Below, piece after piece: positions 1-5,190 of a stretch of DNA of 9,361 nt. The DNA lies in the NCBI GenBank assembly GCA_049970095.1, contig JBMFNP010000062.1, positions 1 through 9,361 of the forward strand. Direction: 5' to 3'. The DNA comes from SKW197 sp049970095 (GTDB lineage: Archaea; Thermoplasmatota; Thermoplasmata; Lutacidiplasmatales; SKW197). Each line of letters begins with the position of its first letter. Positions within the stretch are counted from its first letter, which is position 1. A model generated the notes under the pieces. That model was not told where the DNA came from. It ran no database searches and saw only the letters and a list, made by a program, of their open reading frames with translations. Both the position numbers and the translations under genes were made by a program.

Positions 1-67
1 GGATGAGCCCTGCTATTCCACCCAGCGATGGCATTTCGTTTTTCTGGATTTCTTTTTCTTTGCTCAT
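1..67 (-). CDS. N-terminus of an unidentified protein (runs off the left edge)
   Basis: Read on the minus strand from an ATG at 67, the frame stays open to the window edge and gives 22 residues, MSKEKEIQKNEM followed by PSLGGIAGLI. The charged N-terminus followed by a Gly/hydrophobic stretch would fit the start of a small membrane protein; archaeal Sec61-beta/SecG proteins begin in a loosely similar way. Too little is present to assign a family. The start is supported by a TATA-like element about 25 bp upstream, which fits a leaderless transcript. The gene is divergent from the coiled-coil gene that begins at 220. Confidence 0.55.
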   Translation of the reverse strand, partial: MSKEKEIQKNEMPSLGGIAGLI

Positions 68-87
68 CAATACTATATATACAAACT

Positions 88-97
88 ATTATAAATA
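88..97 (-). promoter_or_regulatory. Archaeal TATA box for the minus-strand gene at 67
   Basis: On the minus strand the sequence reads TATTTATAAT, centred about 25 bp upstream of the ATG at 67. That spacing places transcription start at or next to the start codon (leaderless). A second TATATATA at 73-80 is only about 10 bp from the ATG and is too close to serve. Confidence 0.5.
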
Positions 98-180
98 ATT
101 TACTAAGTCTAAAAATTTTGAATTTTCAAACAAAACTTATGTTCCTCGTTGACAGTCTCCCCAAGAAGTGAAGAAGATTA

Positions 181-189
181 TTTATAAAT
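181..189 (+). promoter_or_regulatory. Archaeal TATA box for the coiled-coil gene
   Basis: TTTATAAAT, centred near 185, predicts transcription start around 211. This excludes the upstream TTG at 199 as a start codon. It leaves a short leader carrying AGGTG (210-214) just before the ATG at 220. Confidence 0.5.
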
Positions 190-219
190 CTTTGCTATTT
201 GCTTCTTGCAGGTGTGGTT

Positions 220-1320
220 ATGGGAAGACGCAAGAAATCCACAAAAAAATTAGGTGCGGTTGAGGGGAAAACTGTGGAAGCTTCTGAACATTCGGAAAAA
301 AATGAGGTTGGCACTCAAACCCAAATCCAGGTTCAAACACCAGCAGTGATGGAGCACAAGGCTGAAAAGAAAGTAGAAGATAAGGAAACAAACGAATTAA
401 AATCAGAGATTGCGTCTATAAAAAATCTTGGTTATGACACTGGTTATCTTGAGAGCATTGCTGAACCAGAAAAATTGAAAGCGGAGATGGCAGCAGCAAA
501 AGAAAAGATTAAAAAAATTGAAGAAATAAAGAAAAATATTGGAAAATACGCAATTCCCGAAATTGAGAGTAAAATTAATGAACTGAAAGAGAAGGTTAAG
601 GATTACAACGCAGTGAGTGAAATCCAGAGCATGTTTGAATCAATAAAGAATGAATGGAAAGAAATAAAGATAATGAAAGTCAAGGAGGATCTTGCCAGTA
701 TAGAGTTGCCAGGGTTTGAAAACGAAATTCTGCAAATCTGGAAAATGTTTGACAAAGAGAACATAGAAGAGATAGAGAAAAGAGTAATCCAGCTAAAACA
801 AAAGGTGAAAGAAAGATTTTTTGAGCTGCAAATGATTTCCTCAATTACACCCGTACCCACACCTGGTGAGAGTGTTACCTCTAAACCCATAAAAGCGCGC
901 CCTGAAGAAATTTTCATTATGGATTTTAACGGGAAAATTTTGTTGAGGTTTGCAAGAAAGTGGCGGGTTAATAACAATAGTGTGCTCGCAAAATTACTCA
1001 GTGAAACCTACAAACTTCAGGGTGGACTGAAAATTGCATACTCCTTCTCAACCAGAAAGTTTGATGTGTATGAACTGGGATTGATGAAAGGAACAAAGTT
1101 TTACATTGGCATAATAGCCACTAGAGAGTTGCATTCCATGACAAAACAGTTTCTTGATAAAACATTGCATCTACTTGAAGAGAGATATTCGCCAGAGAAT
1201 CTTTCAAATCAAGGTGCCAGCATGATGCTCAGGGCACTCCTGAATGTGTATAACAAGGTAAGTCAGGTTTCTGAAGATATAAACATGGAATTTGCATTAA
1301 TTACTGGTGGTGGAAATTAA
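220..1320 (+). CDS. Coiled-coil protein with a possible longin/roadblock-like C-terminal domain
   Basis: A 366-residue protein that I cannot assign to a named family. It has a basic N-terminus (MGRRKKSTKK), a Ser/Thr/Gln-rich linker to about residue 50, and a long Lys/Glu-rich helical, probably coiled-coil region at about 55-205. A Pro-rich hinge (PVPTPGE) follows, then a globular C-terminal domain at about 228-366 that begins EEIFIMDFNGKILLRF. That alternating strand pattern, a hydrophobic YIGIIATREL strand and a final helix LHLLEERY resemble longin/roadblock-type folds; this is inference from pattern only. No signal peptide or membrane segment is seen, so the protein is probably cytoplasmic. 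ATG 220 was chosen over TTG 199 because the TATA box at 181-189 puts transcription start near 211 and AGGTG lies 5 nt upstream of the ATG. Its last 20 bp overlap the convergent mptA gene. Confidence 0.8.
   Translation: MGRRKKSTKKLGAVEGKTVEASEHSEKNEVGTQTQIQVQTPAVMEHKAEKKVEDKETNELKSEIASIKNLGYDTGYLESIAEPEKLKAEMAAAKEKIKKIEEIKKNIGKYAIPEIESKINELKEKVKDYNAVSEIQSMFESIKNEWKEIKIMKVKEDLASIELPGFENEILQIWKMFDKENIEEIEKRVIQLKQKVKERFFELQMISSITPVPTPGESVTSKPIKARPEEIFIMDFNGKILLRFARKWRVNNNSVLAKLLSETYKLQGGLKIAYSFSTRKFDVYELGLMKGTKFYIGIIATRELHSMTKQFLDKTLHLLEERYSPENLSNQGASMMLRALLNVYNKVSQVSEDINMEFALITGGGN
397..810 (+). repeat. Degenerate internal protein repeat in the coiled-coil region
   Basis: Two segments of about 45 residues look related. 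One (397-531) contains EIASIKNLGYDTGYLESI followed by a Lys/Glu helix; the other (676-810) contains DLASIELPGFENEILQI followed by a Lys/Glu helix. The shared pattern is [ED][IL]ASI-x3-G[YF]-x4-L-x-I and then a helix of about 20 residues. The match is by eye and could reflect coiled-coil composition bias outside the ASI/G[YF] core. Confidence 0.4.
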
Positions 1321-2188
1321 ATTCTTTTTTCAATTCTCCTACACTGGTTATTTTTTCAGCAAATGCATTGTGCTTGTGAATGCTTTCTTCGCTTTCGCTT
1401 CTCACAGAAATTCTTGTAGTGTTCGGTAAGTGATGATATTTTTTGTACAAGAGATAGAGGACATCACGCACCACATCTTCTACAAACTTGGGGTTTTTAT
1501 GTGCTTTGAGCACCACATTTCCTTCATCATCCCGCTTTAATATTCCATATGTAGGTGAGCTCAGTGCTTCCTCACAGATTGCTATAAGTTCATCTGCCTC
1601 TATCTCAAAGTTTTTAGGAACTTCAATTTCTACCTTTACCCTGTTCCTCTGGTTATGTGTGATTACTGGCATTTTTTCAAGATATTTTTCATTCCCATAC
1701 TCCTGTATAAGTTTTTTTCTCAGAGTTTCCATTGCACAGGGACAGGCCGTCATACCCACAACCTCTACACCCACATATCTCTCTACCCTTCCGCTCTTTT
1801 CACAAATTGCTTTTGCGGATAAAATATAGTTTTCCATTGCACCTCTTTCCCCTCTTTCTAGAAAATATGTTGCCTCCATAGATACCTCAGCGATAGTGGC
1901 GTATTCGTGCTTTTCTAGAATTCGTTTTGCACACCTGAGCGCAAGTGATTCCAGGCTCTCTGCAGGTGTGCGGATGCTGTTGTCAATTATTTCTGTAAGC
2001 ACTTCCATATTTCTTGAAAGGTGCGCACCTTTTAGTTCTGGTGGTAAATCAACAGAAACATCAATATTTGTTGTGAGCATCACAATTTTATCAGGTCTTT
2101 GGATGCATGCGGGTTTCATCACATTACTTATTCCTACTCTGTTCAGTGCAATATTTCGAAGGGCGTTGTGGTTCTGGACATCTTCCAT
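1301..2188 (-). CDS. mptA: GTP cyclohydrolase MptA (GCYH-IB/FolE2 family, COG1469)
   Basis: A 295-residue metal-dependent GTP cyclohydrolase of the type-IB family. In archaea this enzyme (MptA) turns GTP into 7,8-dihydroneopterin 2',3'-cyclic phosphate, the entry step of methanopterin-type pterin synthesis; related enzymes also feed 7-deazaguanine (archaeosine) synthesis. Visible hallmarks are the N-terminal DVQ...ALNRVGI (residues 3-20), KGAHLSRNME (53-62), the active-site CPCAM (149-153), THNQRNRV (177-184), LSSPTYGILKR (209-219) and the late ESIHKHNAFAE (268-278). Length is normal for the family. The start at 2188 fits both the family N-terminus and a TATA box about 29 bp upstream, implying a nearly leaderless mRNA. 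The gene is divergent from hjc, and its 3' end overlaps the coiled-coil gene by 20 bp. Which pterin or nucleoside pathway it serves here cannot be told from the window. Confidence 0.92.
   Translation of the reverse strand: MEDVQNHNALRNIALNRVGISNVMKPACIQRPDKIVMLTTNIDVSVDLPPELKGAHLSRNMEVLTEIIDNSIRTPAESLESLALRCAKRILEKHEYATIAEVSMEATYFLERGERGAMENYILSAKAICEKSGRVERYVGVEVVGMTACPCAMETLRKKLIQEYGNEKYLEKMPVITHNQRNRVKVEIEVPKNFEIEADELIAICEEALSSPTYGILKRDDEGNVVLKAHKNPKFVEDVVRDVLYLLYKKYHHLPNTTRISVRSESEESIHKHNAFAEKITSVGELKKEFNFHHQ
1322..1330 (+). terminator. Possible T-rich terminator after the coiled-coil gene
   Basis: TTCTTTTTT lies immediately after the TAA at 1318-1320. Archaeal termination often uses T tracts without a hairpin. 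It lies antisense inside mptA. The evidence is composition only. Confidence 0.35.
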
Positions 2189-2275
2189 GTATGGAGAATA
2201 TATGGAGATAGATTTTAAATTTTACCCCAAAACCTGCAGAAAACAATATCTATGGCATTGCTTTTCCATGTATGG
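2183..2275. repeat. 12-bp direct repeat TTCCATGTATGG at both ends of the mptA-hjc intergenic region
   Basis: The identical 12-mer occurs at 2183-2194, over the mptA start codon (ATG on the minus strand at 2188-2186), and at 2264-2275, over the hjc start codon (2272). Its core, CCAT-GT-ATGG, is an interrupted palindrome. If both genes are leaderless, each copy lies on the transcription start site. It could be a shared operator or a coincidence. Confidence 0.5.
2213..2222 (-). promoter_or_regulatory. Archaeal TATA box for mptA
   Basis: The plus strand reads TTTTAAATTT, an AT-only element centred about 29 bp upstream of the mptA ATG. It would place transcription start within a few bases of the start codon. 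Confidence 0.45.
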
Positions 2276-2817
2276 TGCGGGGTAACATCTACGAGCGCGA
2301 ACTGAAAAGAATTCTTGAGGCAGATAAGAAGGAACTTGAAAAACTTTCAAAAAAATGTGGTTATGAAACCCGTGCCAATTATCTTCTCCTTAGGCAGATT
2401 CCTTTTGTTGTTTTGAGAGCTGCTGGTTCATTCGGTATAGACCTTGTGGCTGTGCGTGGCGAATTTGCTTTTCCAATTGAGGTGAAATCCTCAAAGGAAA
2501 AAACTATTTTGTTCACTGCACAGTCTGGACGAGCGAAGGCACAGGCATCACAGATTGAACAGGCATGCAAAAATGCAAATCTTCTACCACTCTATGCCTA
2601 TCGGCTCAAGGAGGAAAGCAAGGATGGAGATCCCTGGATGATTTTTACACTGGATGGTCTGATTTTTACGGAAGGAAGAAACAAATATCTCTACCAGAAA
2701 ATCCCGAAAATTGAACGCACAGGCGCTGACAATAGAGTAATGTACTGGGAACATGGGCTCCCACTTAATCAGTTTGTGAATTATCTGTACTTTTTAATTC
2801 ACCCTCTAAAGAAATAA
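2272..2817 (+). CDS. hjc: Archaeal Holliday junction resolvase Hjc
   Basis: A 181-residue nuclease of the archaeal Hjc family, which acts as a dimer to cut four-way DNA junctions during recombination and replication restart. The PD-(D/E)XK-type active site is visible: Glu8 in YERELKRIL, Asp57 in AAGSFGIDLVAV (with the family Ser53), and Glu70-x-Lys72 in FPIEVKSS. It is longer than the usual 120-140 residues. About 25 extra residues (roughly 17-43, Lys/Leu-rich, then ANYLLLRQ) lie between the first helix and the first catalytic strand, and the C-terminus is extended (FVNYLYFLIHPLKK). No good ribosome site precedes ATG 2272, which suggests a leaderless transcript; only a weak AT element (around 2245-2252) lies at the right distance. 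The last 53 bp overlap the convergent DUF134 gene. Confidence 0.9.
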   Translation: MVRGNIYERELKRILEADKKELEKLSKKCGYETRANYLLLRQIPFVVLRAAGSFGIDLVAVRGEFAFPIEVKSSKEKTILFTAQSGRAKAQASQIEQACKNANLLPLYAYRLKEESKDGDPWMIFTLDGLIFTEGRNKYLYQKIPKIERTGADNRVMYWEHGLPLNQFVNYLYFLIHPLKK

Positions 2818-3106
2818 CCAGAATCCTTGATTCAACAAGCGCTCTTGCAACCTTCTCTCTCGCGCTTTCCAGCAATCGCCAGACAGTGGCTCTTGAAGTT
2901 TTCATCTTTTTTGCAATCTCCTCCTGTGTGAGTTTTTCCAGATCACTCATTCTAAGCACTTCAAACTCAGGATATGTTAGTTTCACGGGTTCCATTATCA
3001 AGAGTGGGCTGGGAATAAACTCCCGGGTGCTGGGAAGATGGGAAAGATAGAGAATGCTGTGTGGCCTACCGCGACCACCTCTTCTTCTACACCATCGCCA
3101 TGGCAT
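2765..3106 (-). CDS. DUF134 family helix-turn-helix protein (sigma-70 region-4-like)
   Basis: A 113-residue small DNA-binding protein of the DUF134/COG1342 type. The core is visible: LTYPEFEVLRMSDLEKLTQ (43-61), EEIAKKMKTSRATVWRLLE forming the helix-turn-helix (62-80), then SAREKVARALVESRILVI (81-98). The N-terminus is Arg/Gly-rich (WCRRRGGRGRP). ATG 3106 is preferred over the in-frame ATG 3115 because a TATA box on this strand is centred about 25 bp upstream of 3106 and only 16 bp from 3115, and because family members usually begin MPRP-like. DUF134 genes are often found next to NifX-type and MinD-type genes. Here the gene is divergent from exactly such an operon, so it is the natural candidate regulator (inference). 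Its 3' end overlaps hjc by 53 bp. Confidence 0.85.
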   Translation of the reverse strand: MPWRWCRRRGGRGRPHSILYLSHLPSTREFIPSPLLIMEPVKLTYPEFEVLRMSDLEKLTQEEIAKKMKTSRATVWRLLESAREKVARALVESRILVISLEGELKSTDNSQTD

Positions 3107-3126
3107 TGAGTGCATTAAACAAAAGG

Positions 3127-3136
3127 TTTATATAGG
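3127..3136. promoter_or_regulatory. Shared, bidirectional-looking TATA element between the DUF134 gene and the NifX/MinD operon
   Basis: The plus strand reads TTTATATAG, with TATATAAA on the minus strand, centred near 3131. On the minus strand it lies about 25 bp before the DUF134 ATG at 3106 (leaderless). On the plus strand it predicts transcription start near 3157, giving a leader of about 37 nt that carries a strong ribosome site before ATG 3194. One AT core may therefore serve both directions. Confidence 0.5.
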
Positions 3137-3157
3137 GCTTTTGGTATATCTCAATTA

Positions 3158-3171
3158 TGTGCAAATGCACA
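3158..3171. promoter_or_regulatory. Candidate operator palindrome TGTGC-N4-GCACA
   Basis: TGTGC (3158-3162), AAAT, GCACA (3167-3171) is a perfect 5-bp inverted repeat. It sits at the predicted transcription start of the NifX/MinD operon (about 3157), where a bound repressor would block initiation. It could alternatively form a small hairpin in the mRNA leader. Confidence 0.45.
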
Positions 3172-3180
3172 AAAAACACA

Positions 3181-3187
3181 GGAGGTG
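3181..3187 (+). promoter_or_regulatory. Strong Shine-Dalgarno GGAGGTG fixing the start at 3194
   Basis: GGAGGTG fully matches the archaeal anti-SD and lies 6 nt upstream of ATG 3194. It shows that the in-frame GTG at 3185, which lies inside this motif, is not the start. Confidence 0.75.
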
Positions 3188-3193
3188 TCTCAA

Positions 3194-3541
3194 ATGTTCG
3201 GAAGAGGTAGGGGATACAGATGGATGTATTACGCAACAGGAATGCCTGGATGGATGAGAGCTTGGCAGGGATTTTATGGATTCGGGAAGGGGTATTTGGG
3301 CTACCCCTATGGAACCTGCAGATGGTTCCCATGGCTACCTAGATGGTGGTGGAGTGGAATGTATGGTCCTGTAACATGGAGTTCCTCTGGACCCGTTCTT
3401 TCATCACAGGTAGGCAGCAGGGAAGAAGAGATTGCAATTCTGGAAAATGAGTTGACAGCAATGGAGTCAGAGAAAAAAGGGATAGAAGAAGCGATTAACG
3501 CAACCAGAAAGCGAATTGAAGAATTGAAAACCCAGAAATAA
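3194..3541 (+). CDS. DUF5320-like Gly/Trp/Tyr-rich protein with C-terminal coiled coil
   Basis: A 115-residue protein of unknown function. The N-terminal half is rich in Gly, Trp, Tyr and Arg: GRGRGYRWMYYATGMPGWMR near residues 3-22, then repeated aromatic patches GFYGFGKGY and RWFPWLPRWWW. The C-terminal third (about 75-115) is a Glu/Lys coiled coil (EEEIAILENELTAMESE and onwards). This two-part design, and the GYRWMYYATG-x-PGWMR block in particular, is what I recall of DUF5320-type proteins that sit beside NifX/NifB-type and MinD-type ATPase genes. There is no signal peptide or clear membrane segment. It is the first gene of the operon, with a perfect ribosome site and 16 nt before the next gene. 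The aromatic/Gly region may be an interaction surface and the coiled coil an oligomerisation segment (inference). Confidence 0.8.
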   Translation: MFGRGRGYRWMYYATGMPGWMRAWQGFYGFGKGYLGYPYGTCRWFPWLPRWWWSGMYGPVTWSSSGPVLSSQVGSREEEIAILENELTAMESEKKGIEEAINATRKRIEELKTQK

Positions 3542-3557
3542 GACAAAAGGGAGAAAT

Positions 3558-4010
3558 ATGAAGATTGCATGCTCTTCAACTGGAGATACAATAGAAGCTA
3601 TGTTAGACCCTCGGTTTGGAAGATGTGCCTATTTTGTCATAGCCACGGTTGAAAACGGAAAAATTGTAAGCACCACTACACTTCCCAATTTATTTGCGAA
3701 TGCGATGGGGGGTGCAGGGATTCAAGCAGCCCAAGCTGTTGTAAATCAGGGTGCAGATGTTGTGATTTCCGGGAACATTGGCCCAAATGCCCTTCAAGTG
3801 CTTCAGGGAAGCGGAATTGAAATTGTTACTGGTATTTACGGAATCTCTGTAAAGGATGCAATAGAGAGGTATCTGAAAGGTGAACTTAAAACCACTCTTG
3901 GTACGCAGTCAGCCCTACAATCACCGCCACCAAGGGCGATGGGTTATGGAAGGGGTATGGGCGGACAGGGAAGAGGAAGAAGGCAAGGAAAAGGGGGTCC
4001 ACCCTTTTGA
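3558..4010 (+). CDS. NifX/NifB-type (Nitro_FeMo-Co) protein with Gly/Arg-rich tail
   Basis: A 150-residue protein of the dinitrogenase iron-molybdenum cofactor family (Pfam Nitro_FeMo-Co), a ribonuclease-H-like fold that binds or carries metal clusters in relatives such as NifX, NafY and the Mo-Cu orange protein. The domain covers residues 1-115: MKIACSSTGDTIEAMLDPRFGRCAYFVI, a GGAGIQAAQAVVNQGADVVI helix-strand, then SGNIGPNALQVLQGSGIEIV and ISVKDAIERYLKGEL. The tail (about 125-150) is Gly/Arg-rich (GYGRGMGGQGRGRRQGKGG), as often seen in archaeal members. A GGGAG ribosome site precedes the ATG. The 3' end overlaps the next start by 4 nt (TTGA). No nif structural genes are visible, so a nitrogenase role is unlikely; cluster trafficking or storage is the inference. 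Confidence 0.87.
   Translation: MKIACSSTGDTIEAMLDPRFGRCAYFVIATVENGKIVSTTTLPNLFANAMGGAGIQAAQAVVNQGADVVISGNIGPNALQVLQGSGIEIVTGIYGISVKDAIERYLKGELKTTLGTQSALQSPPPRAMGYGRGMGGQGRGRRQGKGGPPF
3989..4008 (+). promoter_or_regulatory. Hairpin that may sequester the ribosome site and TTG start of the first ferredoxin-MinD gene
   Basis: AAAAGGG (3989-3995) pairs perfectly with CCCTTTT (4002-4008) across a 6-nt loop. The GGGGGT ribosome site (3993-3998) and two bases of the TTG start (4007-4009) lie in the stem. A ribosome finishing the upstream NifX gene would melt it, giving translational coupling (inference). Confidence 0.4.
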
Positions 4011-4846
4011 AAATAATATGTTCAACAGGTGGCAAAGGCGGTGTGGGTAAATCCACATTTGCAATTCTTCTTGCCTATAGGCTTGCCAGTAAGGATAAAA
4101 AGGTGCTACTCTGTGATGTAGATGTGGAATGCCCAAATGACTATCTTATAACTGGTAAAAGATTGAGAGGTGGTGAATCTGTCTGGTTAGCAATTCCACA
4201 GATTATCCCTGAAAAATGCAAAAAATGTGGGGAATGTGCAAAGGTGTGTAGAGAACATGCAATATTTATTGCAAAAAACGGGTTTCCACAAATCATGGAA
4301 GAAAGATGTAATTCATGTGGAGCATGCTTCCTTGTGTGTAAGAACCAAGCACTCAAAAAGGAGAAAAAGTTAGTTGGCAAAATTTTTATTAACAGGATTA
4401 ACAAGAACCTATACCTGGTAACTGGGATGGCAAAAGAGGGATTGACAGAAACTACTCCTGTAGTAAATGAAACAAAGAAAAAGGGCATTGAAATTGGGCA
4501 AAAATTGAATGCAGAGTATTTGATAATAGACACTGCACCCGGCATCCACTGTAATGTGATTCATGCGCTCATGGGTGCGGATAAGGTTTTTGTGGTAACA
4601 GAACCGACTCCCCTGGGTGCATATAACCTTGAAAGGATGCTGGATCTGCTACATCAGGTCTCGCTTAATTCTGGTGTGGTAATTAACAGAGCGGGTGTGG
4701 GAAAGAATGAGGAGATTATGAAAATTGCATCAAAATATGGGGTAGATATTAATCTTGAGATTCCATACAGCGAAAAACTGGTAAATGGATACTGTAATGC
4801 AAAATTGGAAGATTTCCAGAACATGGTAAAGGAGGTAGATATATGA
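4007..4846 (+). CDS. MinD/Mrp-type P-loop ATPase with inserted 2x[4Fe-4S] ferredoxin domain (first copy)
   Basis: A 279-residue ATPase of the MinD/ParA/Mrp deviant-Walker-A class. The P-loop GGKGGVGKST (8-17) has the signature Lys10 and Lys15; CDVDVECPN is the switch-I region (36-44) and IIDTAPGI the switch-II/Walker-B region (173-180). A bacterial-type ferredoxin module is inserted after the first third, with CxxCxxCxxxC at Cys71/74/77/81 and again at Cys101/104/107/111, so two [4Fe-4S] clusters are expected. Relatives occur as gene pairs near NifX-type proteins, including the orange-protein locus of Desulfovibrio. ATP-driven cluster or metal transfer is proposed for this class but not shown. 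The start is TTG, forced by the P-loop position, preceded by GGGGGT at 8 nt and overlapping the upstream stop. The gene overlaps the downstream ATG by 4 nt. Confidence 0.9.
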   Translation: MKIICSTGGKGGVGKSTFAILLAYRLASKDKKVLLCDVDVECPNDYLITGKRLRGGESVWLAIPQIIPEKCKKCGECAKVCREHAIFIAKNGFPQIMEERCNSCGACFLVCKNQALKKEKKLVGKIFINRINKNLYLVTGMAKEGLTETTPVVNETKKKGIEIGQKLNAEYLIIDTAPGIHCNVIHALMGADKVFVVTEPTPLGAYNLERMLDLLHQVSLNSGVVINRAGVGKNEEIMKIASKYGVDINLEIPYSEKLVNGYCNAKLEDFQNMVKEVDI

Positions 4847-5190
4847 AAATAGTAATTCCAGTTGAGGAAAACAGAGGAAAGGAATCTAAAGTGTGCGAAC
4901 ACTTTGGAAGGGCACCGTATTTTGCTGTATATGACAGAGAGAAGGAGAAACTTGAAATTGTAGAGAACCGCAGTGAGCATTTTGGAGGTACAGGGACACC
5001 AGCAGAGAATATACTTCGTCTGAAACCAGATATCGTGTTCGTAGCAAATCTGGGTACCAAGGCAATAGAACTTATGCGACGGCACAATGTAAAAATCAAA
5101 ACAGGGAATTTTAGAAGTGTAGATGAAGTTATAAGGAATATAGATAAACTTGAGGATTTGGAGAGTGCCTGCAAGGATGGAATGCATTGA
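4843..5190 (+). CDS. Small NifX/NifB-type (Nitro_FeMo-Co) protein, second copy
   Basis: A 115-residue Nitro_FeMo-Co family protein: MKIVIPVEENRGKESKVCEHFGRAPYFAVYD, then ENRSEHFGGTGTPAENILRLKPDIVFVANLGTKAIELM. The shared FGR-x2-[YF]F motif (FGRAPYFAVYD) matches the first NifX-type protein (FGRCAYFVIAT), but this copy lacks the Gly/Arg tail and is clearly diverged. Cys18 in VCEHFGR and His20 are possible metal ligands (inference). GGAGGT (4831-4836) lies 6 nt before the ATG. The start overlaps the upstream stop as ATGA, and the stop overlaps the next start as TGATG. Lying between two ferredoxin-MinD genes, it is probably made in step with them and may be the cargo protein of one ATPase. Confidence 0.88.
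   Translation: MKIVIPVEENRGKESKVCEHFGRAPYFAVYDREKEKLEIVENRSEHFGGTGTPAENILRLKPDIVFVANLGTKAIELMRRHNVKIKTGNFRSVDEVIRNIDKLEDLESACKDGMH

Noticed and set aside
199..219. TTG 199 or GTG 214 as the start of the coiled-coil protein
   Set aside because: The TATA at 181-189 places transcription start near 211, after the TTG. GTG 214 sits at the end of the AGGTG that serves ATG 220.
3107..3115. ATG 3115 as the DUF134 start
   Set aside because: It is only 16 bp from the TATA centre, so it would probably not be in the transcript; ATG 3106 has the right spacing.
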